Below are positions 1 through 6,875 of a stretch of 24,600 nt of DNA, piece by piece (the first letter of the stretch is position 1; every line of letters begins with the position of its first letter). Under the pieces are notes generated by a model, which saw nothing but the letters and a program-made list of their open reading frames with translations, did no database searches and was not told the DNA's origin. The position numbers were made by a program, and so were the translations under genes. Source of the DNA: DASQLQ01 sp035629935 (GTDB lineage Bacteria > Actinomycetota > CADDZG01 > WHSQ01); the NCBI GenBank assembly GCA_035629935.1, contig DASQLQ010000135.1:1-24600 (forward strand), given 5' to 3'.

Positions 1-377
1 TCCACGTCGTCGACGGCCTTTGGCATGGCCGTGAAGACTCCCTGTAGCTGCATCAGCTTCATCATGTTGCCCGAGATCTTGACCTTGCCCTGCATGAACG
101 CGTTCTGGGCGTTCAGCTCCTGCTTATTGATCGCAACGGCCGTCTCGTAGTTCTGCGTGATCGTGGCCTCCGCGTCGGAGATCTCACCCAGGGCCACCTG
201 GGCTTCGCCCCCCTCGATCGTGAAGTAGTACTTGCTCTCGCCACCCTCGGGTGTGTCGGTGACCACTTGCTGCAACTTCACCTGCTGGTTGGCCGCAGCG
301 CTCTTGAAGTCGTCCGACGCATTTAGCTTCTCCGTCATCGTCGAAGCCCATTCCTCGGTGAGGAACCTGATTCCCAT
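1..377 (-). CDS. SCP2 sterol-binding domain protein (3' end missing)
   Basis: The gene reads leftwards from an ATG at 377 and is still open at the window edge, so only the first 125 codons are visible. The start is supported by a clear ribosome site (GGAGG, four bases before ATG). The product begins MGIRFLTEEWASTMTEKLN and continues with KYYFTIEGGEAQVALGE, then a stretch with AINKQELNAQNAFMQGKVK and ISGNMMKLMQLQGVF. That progression (strand-rich ligand pocket, then 'A-F-M-x-G-K-x-K-I-x-G-N-x-x-x-L') is typical of the SCP2/sterol-carrier family, which binds lipids or acyl-CoAs in the cytoplasm. The substrate cannot be read from sequence. It is divergent from the NUDIX/lactamase gene, with 63 bases between the starts. 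Confidence 0.85.
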   Translation of the reverse strand, partial: MGIRFLTEEWASTMTEKLNASDDFKSAAANQQVKLQQVVTDTPEGGESKYYFTIEGGEAQVALGEISDAEATITQNYETAVAINKQELNAQNAFMQGKVKISGNMMKLMQLQGVFTAMPKAVDDV

Positions 378-427
378 GTTTCCTCCTTCGCCACACCTGA
401 TTGGTTCGCTACCGGGCGCCGAGAACA

Positions 428-433
428 TACCTT
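428..433 (+). promoter_or_regulatory. Candidate -10 element (TACCTT) for a leaderless transcript
   Basis: TACCTT fits the TAnnnT -10 pattern and ends seven bases before the ATG at 441. No Shine-Dalgarno sequence precedes that ATG. The arrangement would give an mRNA starting at or next to the start codon, which is common in Actinobacteria. No convincing -35 was found. Confidence 0.3.
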
Positions 434-440
434 TTCGCGG

Positions 441-1934
441 ATGGGACGGAACGAGCCAGGCCTCGACGCGGTGCCTCGTGCGGCGTCGACGCTCGTAATC
501 CTGCGGGATCGCAATGGGCCGGAGGTCTTGCTCACGGTCAGGCCCGAGAACCTCCGCTTCATGGGGGGGTTCACCGTTTTTCCCGGTGGGGCGGTGTCTG
601 AAGCCGATGCGGACCCCGGTTGGGAGGAGCGTTCTCGCTTGAGCCGAGCGGGCGCTGCAGCGGCGCTGAAAGAGGACACGAACGATGCCCTTGCCGCCTA
701 TATCTGTGCAATCCGGGAGGCGTTCGAGGAGGTCGGGTTCCTGCAGACCGAGGGAGATCGCCCGATCCCGCGCGAGGCAGCCGAAACCCCCGAGTCTTTC
801 CTCGCTGCGGCAACAGAGCTCGGCGTCGTTCTTCGAACCGACCTCATGGTTCCGTCGGGGCGGTGGGTAACTCCGCTGGGGTCGCCCATCCGGTTCGACG
901 CTCGGTTCTTCATCGTTCGGGCGCACCCCGATTGGGAACCGACGCCGGATCCCTCCGAGGTAGCCGAGGCGTTCTGGTCCACGCCGGCCGCCGCGCTCGA
1001 ACATCTGCGATCGGGGGAGCTAACGATGGTGCCCCCCACCATCGAGATGTTGCAGCGCCTCGATCTCGACCCGGATGTTGGCTCGATCATGAATGCCATG
1101 AGTGGTCCCGGTGCAACCGAAGGAGATCGCAGCGAAAGGTTCTCCGCCTTCGTGCGGCGCGTAGTCGCGCCCAATCCCTCGCTGATGACCGGTCCGGGAA
1201 CGAACACCTACATCGTTGGCGCGGGCCCTACGTGCGTGATCGATCCCGCGGTTGCCGACTCGGAGTACATCGACGAGATCGTCAACGCGGCCCCCGATAT
1301 GGAAGCGATCCTCGTCACGCATCGTCATCCCGATCACATCGGCGGCATCGCGGCCCTCGTGGAACGCACGCGTGTGCCGGTCCGTGCATTCGGGAGCGAA
1401 CCGGCCGGCGGCGTTGCGGTCGATCCCATCTCGGATGAGGAGATCCTGGAGTTCGGAGGAGCGCGTCTTCGTGCTCTTCATACGCCTGGTCATGCTCCTG
1501 ACCATCTCTGCTTCTACATGGAGGGGGCGGCCGTCCTTTTCAGCGGCGACAACATCCTGGGATCTGGGACGGCCGTCATCTCACCGCCCGAAGGGAACAT
1601 GCGGACGTATCTGGCCAGCGTGGCGCGACTGCAGGACAGTCATATCTCCCGCATCTTCCCCGGCCACTTCGCCCCTCTCGATGGCGGCGATGAAGTCGTT
1701 CGCCGCTATTTGAGCCACCGCCGGCAGAGGAATGAAGCGATCCTCGACTCTCTTTCACGGGGTCCCCTCACGATCGGCGACATAGTCGCTCGCGTCTATT
1801 CGGACACTCCCGAACAGCTGCATCCCATCGCCGTTCACCAGGTGCAGGCGCATCTGGACATGCTCCACGAGGAGGGATCGGTTTTTCCGCGCGGTAACCG
1901 TTGGTTCGTGACGGGCGTTGATTACAGTGAGTAG
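441..1934 (+). CDS. NUDIX hydrolase fused to LACTB2-like metallo-beta-lactamase
   Basis: This 497-residue protein has two enzyme domains. Residues about 12-215 are a NUDIX domain: FPGGAV at 47-52 and, after a long insertion, the core REAFEEVG at 92-99 with the metal-binding glutamates E96 and E97. The insertion resembles NUDT19/NUDT7-like enzymes that act on CoA derivatives; that parallel is inference. Residues about 235-425 are a metallo-beta-lactamase fold: THRHPDH at 293-299 (H294, H296, D298, H299), H351 in HTPGHAPDH, D370 in FSGD, and H409 in FPGHF, so all expected metal ligands are present. Residues 425-490 look like the winged-helix tail seen in LACTB2-type proteins. The ATG has no ribosome site but sits just after a -10-like element. 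Cytoplasmic; substrate unknown. The downstream SpoIIE gene starts 23 bases later. Confidence 0.88.
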   Translation: MGRNEPGLDAVPRAASTLVILRDRNGPEVLLTVRPENLRFMGGFTVFPGGAVSEADADPGWEERSRLSRAGAAAALKEDTNDALAAYICAIREAFEEVGFLQTEGDRPIPREAAETPESFLAAATELGVVLRTDLMVPSGRWVTPLGSPIRFDARFFIVRAHPDWEPTPDPSEVAEAFWSTPAAALEHLRSGELTMVPPTIEMLQRLDLDPDVGSIMNAMSGPGATEGDRSERFSAFVRRVVAPNPSLMTGPGTNTYIVGAGPTCVIDPAVADSEYIDEIVNAAPDMEAILVTHRHPDHIGGIAALVERTRVPVRAFGSEPAGGVAVDPISDEEILEFGGARLRALHTPGHAPDHLCFYMEGAAVLFSGDNILGSGTAVISPPEGNMRTYLASVARLQDSHISRIFPGHFAPLDGGDEVVRRYLSHRRQRNEAILDSLSRGPLTIGDIVARVYSDTPEQLHPIAVHQVQAHLDMLHEEGSVFPRGNRWFVTGVDYSE

Positions 1935-1957
1935 TCCTAACTAAGCCACTGGAGGCG

Positions 1958-4099
1958 ATGACCTCGATCCGCCAAACCGCGGTTCGAAGAGGCAGCTGGA
2001 GATGGGCGGCGCAGGTCGCCGAGCTAACCGCGTGGGGAACTGCCGTTCTGATCTTCCTCGTCCTGAGCGTGGGCAACCTGCCCGAGGTCGTCTACCGCCG
2101 AGGCCTCTTCGTCGTCATCGGGATGGCGGCCTGGTTCCTCGTTTTCTTCCGGGTGCTCCTTGCCAGGAAGGGGGCCGCGCCCTGGGTCGCGTGGCTGGGG
2201 ATCTTCGTCGACCTGGCGTTCGCCGCGACCATCTTCGGTTTGTTGCGAGGTCACGTGACGTCGGTCCAACTCGTATTCGTCCCCGTGATCATGGCGACCG
2301 GCTTGTTGAGCAGTTTGCGCGAAGCGTTGTCCGCGACGGGGATCGCCGTTGCGGCCTACCTCGGCGTCTCGGCGATCTCCGGTGGGTTGCCGCGGCTGAT
2401 TCAAGGCTCGTTCAGCATCGCGATCTTCCTACTGACCGGTTCGCTTGCGGGGTTACTCGCGCGCGAACTGCGTTCGCACTACCGTGCCGAGCAAGAGGAA
2501 CACCGAGCCGCGACGACCACTAGACATCGTTTGTTTGCCGTGCTGGACGCGGTAGACGAAGGCATCGTGTATCGAGACATGAACGGGATCGCGCGCGTGG
2601 TCAACCGGCGCGCTGCGGATCTGTTCGGGATCACACCGAGCGAGTTCATCGGCGGACCGGCCGTCGAGCTTCTCCGTACGATCGCCCGGCGCACGGAGGA
2701 TCCCGAGGGTTTCATGGAGGCTTTCCAACAGGTTCGAGACGACCCGGCGATCGAACTGCGCATGTCGATCGACCAGATCATCCCGGAGCGGAGGAGCCTC
2801 AACCTCTACTCGGGTCCTGCACTTGACGACGATGACGTCCTGGTCGGTCGGATCGATGTTTATGCGGATGTCTCGGCCACAGTGCGACAGGCCGAAGAGG
2901 TGGCTCGGCTTTACGAGGAGGCTCGCAAGACTGCTGAGAGCTATCAACGGAGTCTCTTGCCCGATGCCCCTCCAAGCCTCCCGCGAGTCAGTGTTGTTGC
3001 TCACTATGTAGCTGCAGCCGGTCGACGGGCGGTCTGCGGAGACTTCTACGACTTCGTCCCGTTGCCAGACGGGAAGGTCGGACTGACGTTGGGCGATGTT
3101 TGCGGCATCGGTCCCCGGGCGGCGAACGATGCAGCTCTGACCCGGTACACCCTCCGCTCGATCGCGACGGAGGAGATGGATCCGGCCCGCTTGATGGCGA
3201 GGATGAACGCGCAGATTTTCATGCAGTCCTCGAGCGAGCGCTTCGTCCGTTTGCTGCTCGCGGTCTTGGATCCCGAACGCGCAGTGCTTACCTATGCGAA
3301 CGCCGGCCATGTGCCTCCAGTTCTCTACCGTTCCCGAACGGGGGAGGTCGAATGGCTGGGTGAGGGAGGACTCGTCCTTGGTGTCGAAGCGGATTCCGAG
3401 TACAAGGTCGGCGAGATCGACCTTGAGCCGGGAGACATGCTCGTCCTCTACACGGACGGTCTAACGGAGGCTCCACGCTACGGCCGCCCCTTCGGACAAG
3501 GGAAGCTGACCGACATCGTGTCGGACTACGGACTGGGCACGCCGGGTGAGCTGGTCCAAGCTCTCCGGCGTTCGGTCGAGGCCTGGGTCGCCGAGACCGA
3601 GTTGCGTGACGACCTGGCCCTGCTGGTCTGTCAGGTCGCCCCGGATCGAACTCTCGGCGAGCCCGACCGCGAGCTCGTCCTTCCCAACGAACCGTCCCGG
3701 GTGCCGGAGGTCCGGCGCTTCGTCGCCTCGTTCCTCGCCGACGTGCGCGCCCCCGTCGAGGTGTCGTCCGAGATTCTTCTAGCGGTGGGAGAAGCGGCCG
3801 CCAACGCGACGAGGCACGGCCGGAACCCCGACACACGCAGCGAGATCCGTGTCCACTGTTCGCTCGAAGGCCCCAGCATCTCGGTGGCGATCGCCGACGA
3901 CGGCCCCGGCTTCGACCCCGCTTCACTCGATGCCGCCGAGCTTCCGGATCGGTTCGCCTCGGGGGGCCGGGGTCTTTTCCTCATGCGGTCGTTCATGGAC
4001 GAGGTCGAGGTGGAATCGTCGCCGATGGGGACCGAGATAACGATGTTCCGGCGTCTCTTTGGCTCGGGAGCGGGCCCCGCCAACCTGCGGGATAATTGA
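1958..4099 (+). CDS. Membrane PAS - SpoIIE (PP2C) phosphatase - GHKL anti-sigma kinase
   Basis: This 713-residue regulator appears to combine three signalling parts. Residues about 22-168 contain around six hydrophobic spans and a membrane sensor. Residues about 190-305 resemble a PAS domain (LDAVDEGIVYRDMNGIARVVN). Residues about 325-560 are a SpoIIE/RsbU serine phosphatase with metal-binding aspartates in GDFYDF (D362), LGDVCGIG (D380), LYTDGLTEA (D500) and DDLALLV (551-552). Residues about 570-700 are an RsbW-like GHKL ATPase: N-box EAAANATRHG (612-621), IADDGPGF (645-652) and GGRGLFLM (669-676). In related partner-switching systems the phosphatase dephosphorylates an anti-anti-sigma factor and the kinase rephosphorylates it; no such partner lies nearby. 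GGAGG stands only two bases before the ATG, closer than usual, but no better start exists. Confidence 0.9.
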   Translation: MTSIRQTAVRRGSWRWAAQVAELTAWGTAVLIFLVLSVGNLPEVVYRRGLFVVIGMAAWFLVFFRVLLARKGAAPWVAWLGIFVDLAFAATIFGLLRGHVTSVQLVFVPVIMATGLLSSLREALSATGIAVAAYLGVSAISGGLPRLIQGSFSIAIFLLTGSLAGLLARELRSHYRAEQEEHRAATTTRHRLFAVLDAVDEGIVYRDMNGIARVVNRRAADLFGITPSEFIGGPAVELLRTIARRTEDPEGFMEAFQQVRDDPAIELRMSIDQIIPERRSLNLYSGPALDDDDVLVGRIDVYADVSATVRQAEEVARLYEEARKTAESYQRSLLPDAPPSLPRVSVVAHYVAAAGRRAVCGDFYDFVPLPDGKVGLTLGDVCGIGPRAANDAALTRYTLRSIATEEMDPARLMARMNAQIFMQSSSERFVRLLLAVLDPERAVLTYANAGHVPPVLYRSRTGEVEWLGEGGLVLGVEADSEYKVGEIDLEPGDMLVLYTDGLTEAPRYGRPFGQGKLTDIVSDYGLGTPGELVQALRRSVEAWVAETELRDDLALLVCQVAPDRTLGEPDRELVLPNEPSRVPEVRRFVASFLADVRAPVEVSSEILLAVGEAAANATRHGRNPDTRSEIRVHCSLEGPSISVAIADDGPGFDPASLDAAELPDRFASGGRGLFLMRSFMDEVEVESSPMGTEITMFRRLFGSGAGPANLRDN

Positions 4100-4111
4100 C
4101 CAGTCAGTCAA
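4096..4111. promoter_or_regulatory. Inverted repeat TTGAC-N6-GTCAA, possible operator
   Basis: TTGAC (4096-4100) is mirrored by GTCAA (4107-4111), overlapping the stop codon of the SpoIIE gene and lying about 85 bases before the thiolase start. Half-sites of this kind are typical of TetR-family operators, which often control acyl-CoA metabolism genes. No regulator gene is visible nearby, so the role is inference. Confidence 0.3.
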
Positions 4112-4152
4112 GAACGCCGAAATCGGAACGAAATTGGAGCCAGTCCGTCGAA

Positions 4153-4176
4153 CGCCGAACCTCTAGCCGTTCGGCG
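4153..4176. repeat. Perfect 8-bp inverted repeat just before the thiolase ribosome site
   Basis: CGCCGAAC (4153-4160) is followed by an 8-base spacer and its exact reverse complement GTTCGGCG (4169-4176). The left arm lies within GAACGCCGAA (4150-4159), which also occurs at 4112-4121. The structure ends six bases before the AAAAGGAG ribosome site. It could be a protein-binding site or an RNA hairpin affecting translation. There is no T-tract, so it is not a normal terminator. Confidence 0.5.
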
Positions 4177-4196
4177 AGGAACAAAAGGAGAGTGCC

Positions 4197-5357
4197 ATGG
4201 CGCGCGAGGCAGTCATCGTCGAAGCCGTACGGACCCCCCTGGGCAAGCGAAACGGGAAGCTGAAGGACTGGCACCCGGTCGACCTGCTCGGAACCACCCT
4301 CAAAGAGATCATCGAGCGCTCCGGCGTCGACCCGAACTTGGTCGATGACGTCGTCTGCGGCTGCGTGTCTCAGGTCGGCGAGCAATCGCTCAACGTGGGG
4401 CGAAATGCATGGCTTACTGCCGGGCTGCCCGAAGAGGTTCCCGCCACTACCGTCGATCGTCAGTGTGGCTCGTCACAACAGGCGGCGCATTTCGCAGCTC
4501 AAGGAGTTATCGCCGGCGCTTATGACGTGGCTATCGCTTGCGGTGTCGAGAACATGACGCGCGTTCCGATGGGCTCGAGCGCGTCGACGGCCGGATTCCC
4601 TTTCCCCGACACCTTGATGTCTCGTTACGAGGGGGGTCTGGTCCCACAAGGGATCTCGGCCGAGATCATCGCCGAGCGGTGGAACCTTTCGCGCGAGGAG
4701 CTCGATCGGTTCGGAGCGCGCTCACACACCCTCGCCGGGAAGGCGACAGAGTCCGGTGCGTTCAAGAACGAGATCTTTCCGATCAAGGTCGAAACCGAGC
4801 TGTTCGAGACCGATGAGGGGATCCGCACCCCGAACCTCGAGAAGATGGCGCAGCTGCCCCCGGCCTTCAAAGAGGACGGCGTCATCACAGCGGCAAACTC
4901 CTCGCAGATCACAGATGGCGCGGCAGCGTTGCTGATCACCACGCCGGAGAAGGCCAAGGAGCTTGGCCTGACACCGCGCGCGCGATTCGCAGGTTTCGCA
5001 CTCGCGGGCACCGACCCCGTCACGATGCTGACCGGCCCGATCCCCGCGACCCAGAAGGTTGTCGAGCGCTCCGGCATCGCCCTGAAAGACATCGACCTGG
5101 TCGAGATCAATGAAGCCTTCGCTTCCGTCGTGCTTGCATGGAAGAAGGAACTCGGCCTCGAGGACGACTGGTTCGAGGAGCGCGTCAATGTGAATGGTGG
5201 AGCGATCGCGCTCGGCCACCCGTTGGGTGCATCCGGTGCCCGTTTGATGACGACACTTCTGAACGCCCTCGAGCAGAGGGGTGGTCGCTACGGCTTGCAG
5301 ACCATGTGCGAGGGCGGCGGCCTGGCGAACGCAACGATCATCGAACGCCTCGGCTAG
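4197..5357 (+). CDS. Acetyl-CoA acyltransferase / acetyltransferase (thiolase)
   Basis: This 386-residue protein has the full catalytic set of a type II thiolase: nucleophile C90 in VDRQCGSSQQAA, H341 in GGAIALGHPLGASG, and C371 in MCEGGG, plus the NEAFASV motif. The length is normal for the family. It would either cleave 3-ketoacyl-CoA in beta-oxidation or condense acetyl-CoA units; sequence alone does not decide which. The start has a good ribosome site (AAAAGGAG, six bases before ATG). The gene stands alone, apart from an inverted-repeat-containing leader, and its stop codon overlaps that of the convergent zinc-ribbon gene. With the SCP2 gene it suggests local lipid or acyl-CoA functions. 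Confidence 0.93.
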   Translation: MAREAVIVEAVRTPLGKRNGKLKDWHPVDLLGTTLKEIIERSGVDPNLVDDVVCGCVSQVGEQSLNVGRNAWLTAGLPEEVPATTVDRQCGSSQQAAHFAAQGVIAGAYDVAIACGVENMTRVPMGSSASTAGFPFPDTLMSRYEGGLVPQGISAEIIAERWNLSREELDRFGARSHTLAGKATESGAFKNEIFPIKVETELFETDEGIRTPNLEKMAQLPPAFKEDGVITAANSSQITDGAAALLITTPEKAKELGLTPRARFAGFALAGTDPVTMLTGPIPATQKVVERSGIALKDIDLVEINEAFASVVLAWKKELGLEDDWFEERVNVNGGAIALGHPLGASGARLMTTLLNALEQRGGRYGLQTMCEGGGLANATIIERLG

Positions 5358-5674
5358 ACGGGGCGCAAAGGTGCCTGGTCTCCGTCTGTAACTAGCTGCA
5401 TCGGCTCGGCGCAATGGTTCGGCGCGCGGTCGCGCGCCGCGATCTCGACCCTGAGCTCTAATCCGCAGACGCCGCACACGTATTTGAGTCCTTGGTCGCG
5501 CACGTCGGTGCGCTCGGGTTCCGGTGGGATGAGGCCGACGTCTCGCCAGTATTTGAAGCCGAACATGAACACGGCCAGAAAGAAGACGATCCCGACTCCG
5601 GCCCGGACGTAGCCGTACGCGCTGCCCAGGACGAAGAGAGCGATCCCCGCAACCAAGCCGAGCACAAGCTTCAT
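5354..5674 (-). CDS. Small membrane protein with C-terminal zinc ribbon (uncharacterised)
   Basis: The 106-residue product has two hydrophobic segments (about 3-21 and 25-42) followed by a soluble tail. The tail carries CGVC (C67, C70) and, after about 16 residues, H87-C88 in APNHCAEPM. CxxC plus HC followed by E-P-M is a common zinc-ribbon or rubredoxin-like pattern, so one metal ion is probably bound. I do not recognise a named family. It lies downstream of crgA on the same strand, 93 bases away, and converges with the thiolase gene, sharing the CTAG that encodes both stops. No Shine-Dalgarno sequence precedes the ATG, and DnaA-box-like sequences lie just upstream. Confidence 0.75.
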   Translation of the reverse strand: MKLVLGLVAGIALFVLGSAYGYVRAGVGIVFFLAVFMFGFKYWRDVGLIPPEPERTDVRDQGLKYVCGVCGLELRVEIAARDRAPNHCAEPMQLVTDGDQAPLRPV

Positions 5675-5680
5675 GACCGG

Positions 5681-5701
5681 TTATCCACAGCGCTATCCAC
5701 A
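5681..5701. promoter_or_regulatory. Two tandem DnaA-box-like sequences
   Basis: TTATCCACA at 5681-5689 matches the DnaA-box consensus exactly, and CTATCCACA at 5693-5701 differs at one position. They are in the same orientation with a 12-bp period and lie between the crgA stop and the start of the small zinc-ribbon gene. Read on the minus strand the first box contains GGATAA, which could itself act as a -10 element for that gene. DnaA binding is inferred from consensus only. Confidence 0.55.
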
Positions 5702-5767
5702 GCGGGGGATAAACGACAAGCTTGTGATTTGGGCCCCGTGAGGCGGTTCATTCTCCCCGTAGCTGGC

Positions 5768-5998
5768 TCAGTGCCACTGGGTCGCGACCATGAACGACGC
5801 GGAGATCATCCCGAGCCCGACCCACAATTGATAGGGGAGGGTTCCACCCGGGAGCACGCCGAGGTAATGCGAAATGATCACGATCACTCCCCCCACGAGG
5901 AGAGTGAAGAAAACCGCCGGGATTATGGGTCCCGATCTCTTCGGCTTCGGTTTAGGAGGCGGCTGCCTCCTCACCCTTTTAGATTTGCTCTTTGGCAT
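5768..5998 (-). CDS. crgA: Cell division protein CrgA
   Basis: This 76-residue protein starts MPKSKSKRVRR, has a basic proline-rich N-terminus, two membrane segments (about 22-42 and 53-71) and ends ATQWH. The MPKSK start and the ...WH ending are hallmarks of the CrgA family, an actinobacterial septum protein that interacts with FtsZ, FtsI and other division proteins. The ATG at 5998 was chosen over an upstream ATG at 6103 because CrgA proteins begin MPKSK and the longer form would overlap the sortase promoter and start. No ribosome site is visible; a TACTAT -10-like element at 6015-6010 suggests a nearly leaderless mRNA. Its position beside trpG-pknB-pknA-pbpA-rodA matches other Actinobacteria. 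Confidence 0.92.
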   Translation of the reverse strand: MPKSKSKRVRRQPPPKPKPKRSGPIIPAVFFTLLVGGVIVIISHYLGVLPGGTLPYQLWVGLGMISASFMVATQWH

Positions 5999-6009
5999 AA
6001 GTGGTGAAG

Positions 6010-6033
6010 ATAGTAGCCCGCCCACCCGATAAT
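6010..6033. promoter_or_regulatory. Divergent crgA / sortase promoter region
   Basis: Only 46 bases separate the starts of crgA and the sortase gene. On the plus strand GATAAT (6028-6033) is a close match to a -10 element, ending 11 bases before the sortase ATG. On the minus strand TACTAT (6015-6010) ends 11 bases before the crgA ATG. Neither gene has a strong ribosome site, so both transcripts may have very short leaders. The two -10 elements point away from each other, so the polymerases would compete for the same DNA. Confidence 0.45.
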
Positions 6034-6044
6034 CATGAGGGCAG

Positions 6045-6692
6045 ATGCGAATACTTCGGATTCTTGGAAAGTTCCTTATATCGGTCGGCATGGGCGTGCT
6101 CATGTTCGTCGGCTGGACCCTGTGGGGAACCGGCTTCTACACGCAGGGGCAGCAGAACGACCTCCGAACGGAATTCGCAGAGGCCGCCCCCCTCGAGCGC
6201 GGTGAGGATGACAAGCCGGGGCACCCACCCAAGGGTTACGACCCCGGTCCCGGGAGGCCGGTGTTCCTCCTGAAGATCCCGGCGATAAAGATGGATCACG
6301 TAGTGATCGAAGGTGTGGGGACCGAGGACCTGAAGAAGGGGCCGGGTCACTATCCGGAATGCCGGCCAGGGTTCGTAAAGCCCCTCTGCACGGAGTTCGA
6401 CGAGGTGTGGCCCGGCGAGAAGGGCCGGGTCGTCGTCTCGGGTCACCGGACCACCTATGGCGCGCCCTTCTGGGATCTCGACAAGTTGCGAAAGGGAGAC
6501 GAGATCATCACGAAGACGAAGTGGGGGACCTTCACGTACACGATCTTCAAGAAGACGATCGTGCCGCCCAACTCCGCAGCGATCGTCGTCCCGGGTAACA
6601 ACGCCGAGATCGCGCTAACGACGTGCAACCCGAAATTCTCAGCGCAGGAACGACTGGTCGTCTTCGGCAGGATGGAGGGACTGGCCCGATGA
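6045..6692 (+). CDS. srtE: Class E sortase
   Basis: This 215-residue membrane-anchored transpeptidase has an N-terminal hydrophobic segment (about 8-30) and the sortase catalytic triad: H134 in VSGHRTTYGAPF, C194 in LTTCNP and R203 in AQERLVVFG. GPGHYP, WPGEKG and SGHRTTYG are typical of class E, which in Actinobacteria attaches LAxTG-type proteins to peptidoglycan. Between GHYP and WPGEKG there is an extra stretch of about 17 residues containing C106 and C115, which could form a disulfide outside the cell. The short leader has only a weak GAGGG before the ATG. Streptomyces also carries sortase E genes at this locus. The stop overlaps the next gene (ATGA). Confidence 0.93.
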   Translation: MRILRILGKFLISVGMGVLMFVGWTLWGTGFYTQGQQNDLRTEFAEAAPLERGEDDKPGHPPKGYDPGPGRPVFLLKIPAIKMDHVVIEGVGTEDLKKGPGHYPECRPGFVKPLCTEFDEVWPGEKGRVVVSGHRTTYGAPFWDLDKLRKGDEIITKTKWGTFTYTIFKKTIVPPNSAAIVVPGNNAEIALTTCNPKFSAQERLVVFGRMEGLAR

Positions 6693-6850
6693 GCGACGAG
6701 AACCCAACCACTTCGACTGAAACACCGACTCGCACGAAGCGGCCGTGGAAGCTCCGGCTCGCCGAGTTGTTCTTGTGGTTCGCCGTCGCAGTGATCACGG
6801 CAGTGATCATGGTGTCGATGTCCGAGAGGTTGCTTCCCGCCAACTTCTGA
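6689..6850 (+). CDS. Small single-pass membrane protein coupled to sortase E
   Basis: The product is 53 residues: a polar, threonine-rich N-terminus (MSDENPTTSTETPTRTKR) followed by one membrane span (about 25-45, LFLWFAVAVITAVIMV). The start was taken as the ATG at 6689 because it overlaps the sortase stop (ATGA) and has GGAGGG 10 bases upstream; a longer frame opening at 6623 lies inside the sortase gene and is unlikely. I recognise no family. Tight coupling suggests it is made with the sortase and may assist or anchor it; this is inference from context. Confidence 0.7.
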   Translation: MSDENPTTSTETPTRTKRPWKLRLAELFLWFAVAVITAVIMVSMSERLLPANF

Positions 6851-6861
6851 TCGACCGCGGG

Positions 6862-6867
6862 TACGCT
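6862..6867 (+). promoter_or_regulatory. Candidate -10 element (TACGCT) before the SDR gene
   Basis: TACGCT fits TAnnnT and ends eight bases before the ATG at 6876, and no Shine-Dalgarno sequence is present. This would give a leaderless transcript independent of the sortase gene. No good -35 was found. Confidence 0.3.
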
Positions 6868-6875
6868 GCGCCACC

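Noticed and set aside
5675..5767. Full replication origin at the DnaA boxes
   Set aside because: Only two clear boxes, no AT-rich unwinding region and no dnaA, dnaN or gyr genes in the window. Recorded as a possible DnaA site only.
5999..6103. Longer CrgA starting at 6103
   Set aside because: It would overlap the sortase start and adds 35 residues not found in CrgA, which begins MPKSK.
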